This document shows positions 37,127 through 44,277 of a stretch of 64,000 nt of DNA, one piece after another; the first letter of the stretch is position 1, and every line of letters starts with the position of its first letter. Source of the stretch: Candidatus Thorarchaeota archaeon (GTDB lineage Archaea; Asgardarchaeota; Thorarchaeia; Thorarchaeales; Thorarchaeaceae). The DNA is taken from the NCBI GenBank assembly GCA_016840385.1, contig JAEOSL010000001.1, positions 62,001 through 126,000 on the forward strand. The letters are read 5' to 3'. A program made the translations under genes and the position numbers. The notes under the pieces were generated by a model. It was given only the letters and a program-made list of their open reading frames with translations. It was not told the DNA's origin and searched no databases.

Positions 37127-37804
37127 TTAGAACGAGTCTAATTTTGTTTGGTCAGTTGATTCTTCGGCAACAATTCTTCTCACAGATTCCCAACTTTTTC
37201 GGATGATTGGAGGTAGTTTCTCTCCATTTCTGACAAGGTTCTTCACAAACTTGACTGTTTTAGGATCGTTTGGATAACCAGACCCAAAATCACCATACTT
37301 CTGGTGAAATCTCTCAATTGCCAAGTCACGTTCTACCTTAGCGATAATTGAGGCTGCGGAAACCACTGGATATTTTGCATCCGCCTTATGTTCTGACACT
37401 ATTTTTGCACCTTTCGAAGCAATTCCACTTAATTCTCCAATCTTTGATCCGAATCGTTCTGCTATTACATCTGCAGCATCCAGATAGATTTCCTTTGGAT
37501 TCAGTGCCTTTGCAATAGAAGCAAACTCAGTAACTTCAATCTCGTTCAGGGTAGTTCTCTTTCTTAATCGGTCAATGTCAGCAGCAGAAACAGTGCGAAT
37601 CTCAATCTTTGCAGTAATCTTCTCTATCTGTGCCTTTAGTACCAGACGACGTTTGTGTGTGAGAGTTTTGGAATCCTTGGCTCCAATCTTAACTAGTTCC
37701 TGAAGTCTATCTGAATCAACCAAGATTCCACAAATTACCATAGGACCTATCATTGGACCTCTTCCAGCTTCGTCTACACCTGCTATACCACGAAGATTGG
37801 TCAT
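37127..37804 (-). CDS. rnhB: Ribonuclease HII
   Basis: A 225-residue RNase HII. GVDEAGRGPMIGPMVI near residue 9 carries the DEG catalytic pair, KDSKTL follows, and YLDAADVIAERFG and AKYPVVSAASIIAKVERD supply the remaining acidic residues. It removes ribonucleotides from DNA. It is convergent with the COG1395 gene. Confidence 0.95.
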   Translation of the reverse strand: MTNLRGIAGVDEAGRGPMIGPMVICGILVDSDRLQELVKIGAKDSKTLTHKRRLVLKAQIEKITAKIEIRTVSAADIDRLRKRTTLNEIEVTEFASIAKALNPKEIYLDAADVIAERFGSKIGELSGIASKGAKIVSEHKADAKYPVVSAASIIAKVERDLAIERFHQKYGDFGSGYPNDPKTVKFVKNLVRNGEKLPPIIRKSWESVRRIVAEESTDQTKLDSF

Positions 37805-37868
37805 ACATCATTAGGAATGGTTGGACCTTATTACAACTACGGATGAAACGATGATTGGTAAGAGAAAG

Positions 37869-38008
37869 TGGTGGGGACGGGGAGATTTGAACTCCCGATC
37901 GACGAGTGTCTTCGGTGACAACGGTCAGATTTTGACCCCGTGTCTTCTAGGCTCGAAATGAGCCCAGATCTGGAGCCCGTTACCATACCGGACTAGGCCA
38001 CGTCCCCA
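37869..38008 (-). tRNA. tRNA-Trp (CCA), probably with two introns
   Basis: Acceptor GGGGACG/CGTCCCC, discriminator A, encoded CCA. The D loop is canonical (AGTCCGGTA) and the anticodon region is ACGGG-CTCCAG, giving anticodon CCA. The T arm GGGAG-TTCAAAT-CTCCC is perfect. The gene is 140 bases, about 63 more than a class I tRNA. About 44 bases follow position 37: CAGA can pair with TCTG to make the bulge-helix-bulge. About 19 more sit in the variable region (TGTC/GACA helix). The 31:39 pair is imperfect in my folding, so exact splice sites are uncertain. Confidence 0.7.
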
Positions 38009-38491
38009 TGGCCAAGAGAAAATCATAGGAGTTGGGTTAAGAAGTTTTTGCAATTGCATCAAAAAACACGAGTGATGTAATCTCATGAACTTCCGTCTGC
38101 TCTAGTTTGTTTTGTACTTCTCAGTGCCTAATAAATAACCCAGCAATTTGTTGTTGATTTTACTGATTCTTGCAGGAATTTGATAATTCTAGCTATTAGA
38201 TATGCCACACTCCAAGAAGATGGCAACTACTATCCAGTTACTGAATGGTATGTTGAGTGTGATGAAAAAAATGTGTCCTGATGCAACCCCGGGTGTACCA
38301 ACACCTTGGTAATTACCAAGGTAATGATGATTTTGAAAATTATCCTATCATATTGATCTTCGTAGAAATTGTCCCACCTTAGGGACAATACTGTTTCTTT
38401 TTCTATTCAAATAACTCGGTAGACTTGAATGAACAATTCTAAAAGGAAAACTCTCTTCATTGAAATATATCCCTCTGGGGTGCACACCTAA
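38009..38491. other. Intergenic region with a 20-base perfect palindrome
   Basis: No convincing gene. It contains the perfect palindrome ACCTTGGTAATTACCAAGGT at 38303-38322, about 170 bases upstream of the 673-residue gene. A 33-codon frame at 38180-38281 (TTG start, ending EWYVECDEKNVS) reads like a protein fragment but cannot be supported. Confidence 0.5.
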
Positions 38492-40513
38492 TTGCCAATA
38501 TTTGATAGTTTCAATGTTAGTTTTTGGACAAAGGATCATAACGGTAATGGATTACTTCGAATAACTAAGAATGGTATGCAAATAGAATTCGAATCAGGTT
38601 GTATGCTTTCTGAAAATGACCGTCAAGATACCTACTATGAAATAGATACACAAATTCTTCCCGGAGTAAATGGAGATTGGTACAATATCCCCCTCGAGGA
38701 ATCCGTAAGAATCCAGTTCAAACCTCTATTCACCATAAGTCGACCATATGCACATCAAGGAGGCCAGTATATCGAAGAGATTTTTCCACCATCAACAGCC
38801 GGTTTTTATGGAAGACTTAGAAATGGTTATGAAAAGCACCAATATATTGTACAACAAATCATTGGTGACTCAAAGCTCTGGCTTACTATAGCTAATTCAA
38901 AAACTGGCCAAATATATGAAGCACATAGTATATTCCCGTATGAGGCTGGAGCACTATCGATTATTAGTAGCCAGGAGTTTAGAAATATCTGGTATGGAAA
39001 AATCTGGTCAACTGTTCCATCATCAGTCCGAGAAGAGATTCGTGGGATATTGAATCATCCTTCTATATCATGGAAGGAATTTTCCAAGATTCTAGAGAAC
39101 ATCTCAATACCTGACCAACCTCTTGGAGAAACGATGAGAGAAATGCTAACTCCACTAATTCCTGAATCGTTTCCCGAAACAGTTAGAGAACAATTAATGA
39201 TCTTTTTAGTATACGTTTTGAAAAATGACTTCAATGTAGAAGATCCAATTGATTATCTGTATAAATACTGGTCATTTCCTATCCTTGGAGCATTACTTGA
39301 AGGACACCTAATGTGCGTAAAGGCTGCTGTTCCATATCCACCATATTTGAAACTAATGACTCTAGCAGGTAGAAGAGATTTAGGAACTCCTGATGATGCA
39401 ACACCTCAAGATATCATAGAATCCCCTTGGCTTCTGTTTTGGCAAAAAACATGGGAGCAATTTCCTAATTGGTATAACATTGCAGCTGAGATAGTAAAGG
39501 AACTGAATTCTAAAGGGAAGCTAGTTGACAAGATACCTATCACTAAATCTGCAGCGAAGAAGTCAACCCAATCTTGGAAGAAACGACTTGCTATTTTGAT
39601 ATATGAACTACGAATTGTTGGTCGAATCTATCCAGAAGCACTAGGTCTTACTGAACTAGTGTACCTTGGGTCCGCTTACAGATGGCCACACAAGCATATG
39701 AAATTCATAACATGTCTTGGAAGAGCTGGAGAAAGTTCACCTTATCTGCAAGTGATGGTCATGCCACCATCAGCAGCGTTACAAGTGAAAAGAGTATTAC
39801 CCAATATTATCGAAATAGGCTCCACAACACGCATATCGAACATTTCTCTTTTTAATACCAAGAAAATGATGTGGGATATTCCAACCCAGCGAATTTTATC
39901 ATCCGTTGAAGAACAACTCTCCCCAAAGAGATTGACGAGTAGATATCAAATTGGAAAGTATGTGGGGAACAGCCGAATTACTCCCGAGGAAGCCAAGATA
40001 TCAGACTTAGCAGCAGAAGGCATTAGATTAGGTAGTATTGAACGGAAGGAATACCTTGATCCTTGGGGACTCGATATTAGGACGGTGAATAAAACACTTG
40101 CATCATTGCAAGATCGGAAAATTATCCAGATATACTATGAAACATCAACTCAAAATCTAATCTCTTTGGCTACGGTAATGCATGGACCTCCAAAATCTGT
40201 CGCATCAATATGTAGTGCATTTCTTGATACTACTCCTTCCACATTGATGATGCTCGGGAGTGAAGGAAATCAATCCATTCTCATCTCAAAATTACCTGAA
40301 GAATCTGCTTACGAATTAGCTTCGAAACTCCCATCTTATGGCTTGGAACATGATGTCACTATAAGATGCCTACGACCTACATCTTTTCAAAGCTATGCTC
40401 ATAATCTCTACCAACGCCTCTTGAAAGAAGACGGAACTTGGGATGATGACGTAAGCGCATTTCTCTCTCAAGCAAGATCTAAGCGAAAGGAGCTGTCGGA
40501 GAGCAATGCTTAA
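38492..40513 (+). CDS. 673-residue protein with C-terminal winged-helix-like region, unknown
   Basis: A large soluble protein starting at TTG 38492. The N-terminal about 140 residues are beta-rich and the middle is helical (SVREEIRGIL...YLYKYWSFPILGALLEG). A basic stretch AAKKSTQSWKKRLAILIYELR follows, and then a winged-helix-like segment (about 520-560; YLDPWGLDIRTVNKTLASLQDRKI). The final about 90 residues have an Lrp-ligand-like alternation of strands and helices. A DNA-binding regulator is one possibility. A/T-rich codon use resembles that of the 46.8-54.8 kb accessory genes. It lies between tRNA-Trp and 5S rRNA. Confidence 0.6.
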   Translation: MPIFDSFNVSFWTKDHNGNGLLRITKNGMQIEFESGCMLSENDRQDTYYEIDTQILPGVNGDWYNIPLEESVRIQFKPLFTISRPYAHQGGQYIEEIFPPSTAGFYGRLRNGYEKHQYIVQQIIGDSKLWLTIANSKTGQIYEAHSIFPYEAGALSIISSQEFRNIWYGKIWSTVPSSVREEIRGILNHPSISWKEFSKILENISIPDQPLGETMREMLTPLIPESFPETVREQLMIFLVYVLKNDFNVEDPIDYLYKYWSFPILGALLEGHLMCVKAAVPYPPYLKLMTLAGRRDLGTPDDATPQDIIESPWLLFWQKTWEQFPNWYNIAAEIVKELNSKGKLVDKIPITKSAAKKSTQSWKKRLAILIYELRIVGRIYPEALGLTELVYLGSAYRWPHKHMKFITCLGRAGESSPYLQVMVMPPSAALQVKRVLPNIIEIGSTTRISNISLFNTKKMMWDIPTQRILSSVEEQLSPKRLTSRYQIGKYVGNSRITPEEAKISDLAAEGIRLGSIERKEYLDPWGLDIRTVNKTLASLQDRKIIQIYYETSTQNLISLATVMHGPPKSVASICSAFLDTTPSTLMMLGSEGNQSILISKLPEESAYELASKLPSYGLEHDVTIRCLRPTSFQSYAHNLYQRLLKEDGTWDDDVSAFLSQARSKRKELSESNA

Positions 40514-40517
40514 AACC
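40508..40517 (+). promoter_or_regulatory. TATA element for 5S rRNA
   Basis: GCTTAAAACC overlaps the stop codon of the preceding gene and lies 25-34 bases before the 5S start. It is similar to the tRNA-Ser box. Confidence 0.45.
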
Positions 40518-40541
40518 AAACGTGAAAAACGAACGACTTGA

Positions 40542-40656
40542 TGGCGGCCATAGAGGGTCGGGATACACCTGATCTCAGCCGAACTCAGAAGTTAAGACGA
40601 TTCTCGTTATGGGAAATGTGCGGTGCGCGAGCCCGTGACAAGCCCATGAGCTGCCA
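40542..40656 (+). rRNA. rrf: 5S ribosomal RNA
   Basis: TGGCGGC at the 5' end pairs with GCTGCCA at the 3' end. The internal GCCATAGAGGGTCGGGATAC, CTCAGCCGAACTCAGAAGTTAAG and the GCGCGAG loop are all 5S landmarks. No 16S or 23S gene is adjacent. The 3' half (40595-40656) is repeated at 41652-41713. Confidence 0.9.
40595..40656 (+). repeat. Direct repeat copy 1: 3' half of 5S rRNA
   Basis: Sixty-two bases that match 41652-41713 at 56 positions. Four of the six differences form two compensatory base pairs: CGG/CCG here and CAC/GTG in copy 2, enclosing the same GCGCGAG loop. Confidence 0.85.
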
Positions 40657-40941
40657 CTATTTCTCCTTTTATTAATCAATCCACCAACGATATACATTGA
40701 GTCATTGTGATTGAAGTTCTTTGAATACTCTTTCAGTCTCTTCTGCATTTTCTTGGAGCCATTTCTTAAGGATTGCCCGTTTTCGTACATCATTTGGTTG
40801 CTTCTCCTCTTGTAGGCATCTTGTAATGTTCTTTGCATATTGGAAATGCTAAGACCTTTGGATTATGAAATAATTATTCAAAAGATTAAAGTATTTCTTC
40901 ACATAAATATAGGACTAAGGTTTATTGAGTGTGATATTGAA

Positions 40942-41544
40942 ATGAGTATACATACGGCTAAATCCTCTAGAAGTGCCAAGCTCTATATTATTGCAGCAGT
41001 CTTGATGTTCATACAGACCGGCATAATTGTTGTTGTTATTCAACTCCTACCCGATATGGGATTCGGGGACATCTGGGCTGTAATGGACACTCTTGGATCA
41101 TTTCTTTGGGTATTTCCATTAATTGGAGTCCTCTTCATTGTTGGTAGTTTCTTTGCTAGAACCGGACTCGGTGTCACAGGGACAACAAAACGTCATGTAG
41201 GGGGAGGTTATTATCAATCCACAGTTGAAACAGCTAATGGTATAACCTGTGGGTGCATGACAGGTATTGCTGTATTAGGAATTGCCATCACTTTTTCAAT
41301 TCCACATATAGAATCGACTTCTGGATTGGTGATGGTAGCGGCTATTCCTGCGATTCTGGCTGGTTTTATCGCAATGGTAGCGGGATATACATCACTAAGT
41401 GCAACAATGAAACGTGGATCTGTTGAAATGGGACAAGATACTTCGGTCGTTCGTACGGATTCGAGGACTTGCCCCTATTGCGATAGGACAGGGATATCTC
41501 CACAAGCAACCTCATGTCCTAGTTGTGGGCAACCTATAGCATAG
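40942..41544 (+). CDS. Membrane protein with C-terminal zinc ribbon, inside the 5S repeats
   Basis: About 200 residues from ATG 40942. Four hydrophobic helices (AAVLMFIQTGIIVVVIQLL and three more) are followed by a cytosolic zinc ribbon CPYCDRTG...CPSCGQ. An upstream in-frame ATG at 40840 would add 34 residues that look non-coding. It is the only supported gene between the two 5S copies. Function unknown; the layout resembles small archaeal zinc-ribbon membrane proteins. Confidence 0.65.
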   Translation: MSIHTAKSSRSAKLYIIAAVLMFIQTGIIVVVIQLLPDMGFGDIWAVMDTLGSFLWVFPLIGVLFIVGSFFARTGLGVTGTTKRHVGGGYYQSTVETANGITCGCMTGIAVLGIAITFSIPHIESTSGLVMVAAIPAILAGFIAMVAGYTSLSATMKRGSVEMGQDTSVVRTDSRTCPYCDRTGISPQATSCPSCGQPIA

Positions 41545-41651
41545 GTTGACTAGAATCCTAGAGAACCAAGTCGGCGTGGATTGGGTCGTCGTATTCCAGG
41601 TGATTTTCTAGGTGGTGATATTGTAACATTTATTGATTGGTAGAGAAAACG

Positions 41652-41713
41652 ATACGACTCTCGTTATGGGAAATGTGCACTGCGCGAGCGTGTGACAAGC
41701 CCATGAGCTGCCA
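41652..41713 (+). pseudogene. Orphan 3' half of a 5S rRNA gene
   Basis: It corresponds to the distal half of 5S rRNA, with no 5' half upstream. The differences from the intact gene keep the helix paired, so it derives from another functional 5S allele and not from neutral decay of this copy. The rest of 41545-41799 shows no gene. Confidence 0.8.
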
Positions 41714-41808
41714 TTTTTCCCCCTTCTCCTTGTCAATTTTTCATTAATACGAAAATGTAGAGATAGAAGCCATTAAAAGAATACAAACGGCAATCGGATT
41801 TGATTTTC

Positions 41809-42927
41809 ATGCAAATAGGAGCAACAAACGATTTCAGCGGGATTATCCAGATCGCATTCTTTGCCTTTATGATGATATTCATGCTATATGGAGCAAAGTT
41901 CCAGATTTGGCAATATCTGAAACAGATTGAGATAGGATTGGTTGAGATGAAGCGAATGTTTGTCGAATCACGACAGACAGCAATTGAAACCTTCAAGGAA
42001 TATGGACATTCAGAAGAAGAAGTTGCCAAGGAACTAGACCAGTTCATGGACTACTTCACAATTATGCCAGTAGACCTTGACCCAGCAGGAATCTTGAAGC
42101 GACTCGACCATCTTCTCGACGTGCGCAGAGATAGATTCCAGGAGTTCGTTGCAGAACTTGCACCTGAATCAACTGGTGGTATGAACCAGAATCTTGAGAA
42201 CACACTTGAGGTAACACAGGTTCTAGGACTCATCTATAGAGTTGTCAGACACTTCTACATCCTTGGAAAGAAGACTGGTAGCCAAATCATGATTATGCAG
42301 ATTCACATGCAAATGCCTGATCTTCTGAGACTTGCAAAGGCCTACTTTGATGCTATTGGTGCATTTTCACAAGGAAAACCGATCGGAGACGGTGTTGGAC
42401 CATTGGTCATCACCAAGTTCGCCCGAGAGTTCGGTGCAACCCCTGAAAGCTACACCCACGAGATCTCAAGAGAGGTCGGATACTATGTTGTAGAGGCTGA
42501 AGGGCGTACAGTCTACGCACTACGAGCTACTGGTCCTGGTGGAACTGTCGGAAAACCAGGTTTTGGTGTGAAGAATCTCATGGAAAAGTATGGGAATAAA
42601 ATATCGAGAATCATCACAATTGATGCTGCACTCAAGTTCGAAGGTGAAACTCTTGGAAGAGTTGCTGAAGGTACTGGTGCTGCAATTGGAGACCCTGGTC
42701 CAGAGAAACATGCTATGGAACAGGCTGCAACTGAATATGGAATCGGAATAGAGGCCATAGTCATTAAAGAAGATGAGGCTGCAGCAGTAGGAATAATGGA
42801 TAAGAAAATACTCGATGCGGTTCCTGAAGTGATTGAACGTATTAAGACTGTAATCAAGAAGAGAACAAAACCTGGTGAGAGTATCATCTTAGCAGGAATT
42901 GGAAACACAATCGGAATTGGCCTATGA
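41809..42927 (+). CDS. DUF1512 family archaeal protein
   Basis: About 372 residues, with one N-terminal transmembrane helix (IIQIAFFAFMMIFMLYGA) followed by a large cytosolic domain with coiled-coil potential. The Gly-rich C-terminal half (RATGPGGTVGKPGFGVKNLM; EGTGAAIGDPGPEKHAME) matches the archaeal DUF1512 family. A TTG at 41800 is in frame; ATG 41809 is preferred. It overlaps or abuts the next gene, suggesting co-expression. The biochemical role is unknown. Confidence 0.8.
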   Translation: MQIGATNDFSGIIQIAFFAFMMIFMLYGAKFQIWQYLKQIEIGLVEMKRMFVESRQTAIETFKEYGHSEEEVAKELDQFMDYFTIMPVDLDPAGILKRLDHLLDVRRDRFQEFVAELAPESTGGMNQNLENTLEVTQVLGLIYRVVRHFYILGKKTGSQIMIMQIHMQMPDLLRLAKAYFDAIGAFSQGKPIGDGVGPLVITKFAREFGATPESYTHEISREVGYYVVEAEGRTVYALRATGPGGTVGKPGFGVKNLMEKYGNKISRIITIDAALKFEGETLGRVAEGTGAAIGDPGPEKHAMEQAATEYGIGIEAIVIKEDEAAAVGIMDKKILDAVPEVIERIKTVIKKRTKPGESIILAGIGNTIGIGL

Positions 42928-42928
42928 G

Positions 42929-43300
42929 GTGAAAAAAGTGGGAATGATATCAAAACTTATTGGAGTTGCATTGGCAGTAGGTGGATTCTTTATACTATTC
43001 ATAGGAATAAATGATCCAACAATAATGTCCTACGTGTATTCGTTCTTGGGCTTAATCGTAATGTCAATAGGATTTGCACTATTGACTGCAGGAAGATCAA
43101 AAGAAGTGAAACCTCCACCACCGACAGTAACAGAAATCAGATGCAAAGATTGTGATTTCAAGGAGATTCGTGATTTCAAGAAAGGAGATTACATTCTCAA
43201 ATCTGTCGAGGATGCATGCCCCAAATGTCAGACAACAGGAATGACAATTGAAGGTGTATACATCATTAGAGAAGAACCTGAAGAAAAATACAATATCTAA
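42929..43300 (+). CDS. Two-helix membrane protein with zinc ribbon
   Basis: About 123 residues (GTG 42929, or ATG 42944). Two transmembrane helices are followed by a linker KPPPPTVTEIRC and a zinc ribbon CKDCDFKE...CPKCQ. It follows the DUF1512 stop almost directly, so it is likely a partner in the same transcript. It overlaps the convergent map gene by 4 bases. Confidence 0.65.
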   Translation: MKKVGMISKLIGVALAVGGFFILFIGINDPTIMSYVYSFLGLIVMSIGFALLTAGRSKEVKPPPPTVTEIRCKDCDFKEIRDFKKGDYILKSVEDACPKCQTTGMTIEGVYIIREEPEEKYNI

Positions 43301-44196
43301 GTTCGTTCGGTTAGAACGACTGGACCATCTTCCGAGATGAAAATCGTGTGCTCGGCCTGACTAACAGGTCGAGTCTTCTTCTCTATCTGCATTGGAAAAC
43401 CAAGAATTACCTTTTCATTTATGAGCTCTCTAATTTCACTAACTACATCAATATCCTTGTTTGCCGTACCAATCCATCGAGATGCGTAGGGTAAAGGACC
43501 ATATTGCTCACGTAGGTATTTTCTCAATTTCTCAGTTGTTCCTTCTAGAGTCTTCTCCAGACCTGTATTTGCAAAAATATAGACATATTCACTATCAATC
43601 ACTGTTCCTATACCACTGGTGGCAAAGGGCTCAATTGCGTAGTATTCTCCAATCTCAACAATGGGAGTTCCTCGTTTCTTAACATTGGGAACTTGTTTTC
43701 CAGCATGTAGATTGTAGCGTTTGAGACTGTGACCTGATAAGTTAGAGATTGGTCGAAGACCATAATCTTTGATAACTCTCTCAATAGTTGCACCAATTTC
43801 TCCTAGACTGATACCTGGAGTAATAATACTGATAGCTTCAGAGAGTGCATCTTCTGTAGCTGCTACAAATCCCTCAAGAGTTCCGTCAATATCAACAGTC
43901 AATGCAGTATCAGCTATGTAACCATCTACATGAACACCAATATCCAGTTTGACCAGTCCAAATTCAGGGACTTCACTCTTGTCACCTTTCGGAGATGTGC
44001 TATGTGCAGCAATATGATTGATTGAAACATTACAGGGAAATGCAGGAATTCCTCCATACTCTCTAATTTTCTTCTCAGCTGTTGAACAGATCTTGATAAT
44101 ACTGGCTTCTGGTTCAATCATTTCACTGATTTCTTCGAGTATTTTCGCGGCTATTTTGCCGGATTTAATAGCTGCAGGATTAGGATTGGCAACCAC
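43297..44196 (-). CDS. map: Methionine aminopeptidase type II, copy 1
   Basis: A 299-residue pita-bread metalloprotease (GTG start). The metal ligands are all present: KLDIGVHVDGYIADTAL (two Asp), SGHSLKRYNLHAG (His), YAIEPFA (Glu) and AEHTIFI (Glu). The insertion after the fourth ligand marks the type II archaeal/eukaryotic class. It removes initiator Met. A second complete copy lies at 55229 in the same orientation, and the accessory island lies between the two. Confidence 0.93.
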   Translation of the reverse strand: MVANPNPAAIKSGKIAAKILEEISEMIEPEASIIKICSTAEKKIREYGGIPAFPCNVSINHIAAHSTSPKGDKSEVPEFGLVKLDIGVHVDGYIADTALTVDIDGTLEGFVAATEDALSEAISIITPGISLGEIGATIERVIKDYGLRPISNLSGHSLKRYNLHAGKQVPNVKKRGTPIVEIGEYYAIEPFATSGIGTVIDSEYVYIFANTGLEKTLEGTTEKLRKYLREQYGPLPYASRWIGTANKDIDVVSEIRELINEKVILGFPMQIEKKTRPVSQAEHTIFISEDGPVVLTERT

Positions 44197-44247
44197 AGTA
44201 ACACCTTACACGAGATGAATCTTAGTTGCTCTTAAGCGGTTCCATGC

Positions 44248-44277
44248 CGTTGATTGTAATATAGATAAACCTAGACA
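44248..44277 (-). repeat. Conserved right end of large TnpB element 2
   Basis: Leftward sequence after the stop codon, TGTCTAGGTTTATC then TATATTACAATCAACG, aligned with 28731-28760. It starts between map copy 1 and the large TnpB. Similarity to element 1 ends at 44248. Confidence 0.6.

Noticed and set aside
38180..38281. A 33-codon frame starting at TTG and ending EWYVECDEKNVS
   Set aside because: It reads like a protein fragment but is short, has no ribosome binding site and no homologue I recognise.
40575..40838. An 87-codon leftward frame overlapping 5S rRNA
   Set aside because: Its C-terminal third is the antisense of 5S rRNA. The other frame in the same place looks more protein-like but has no start codon, so neither is called.
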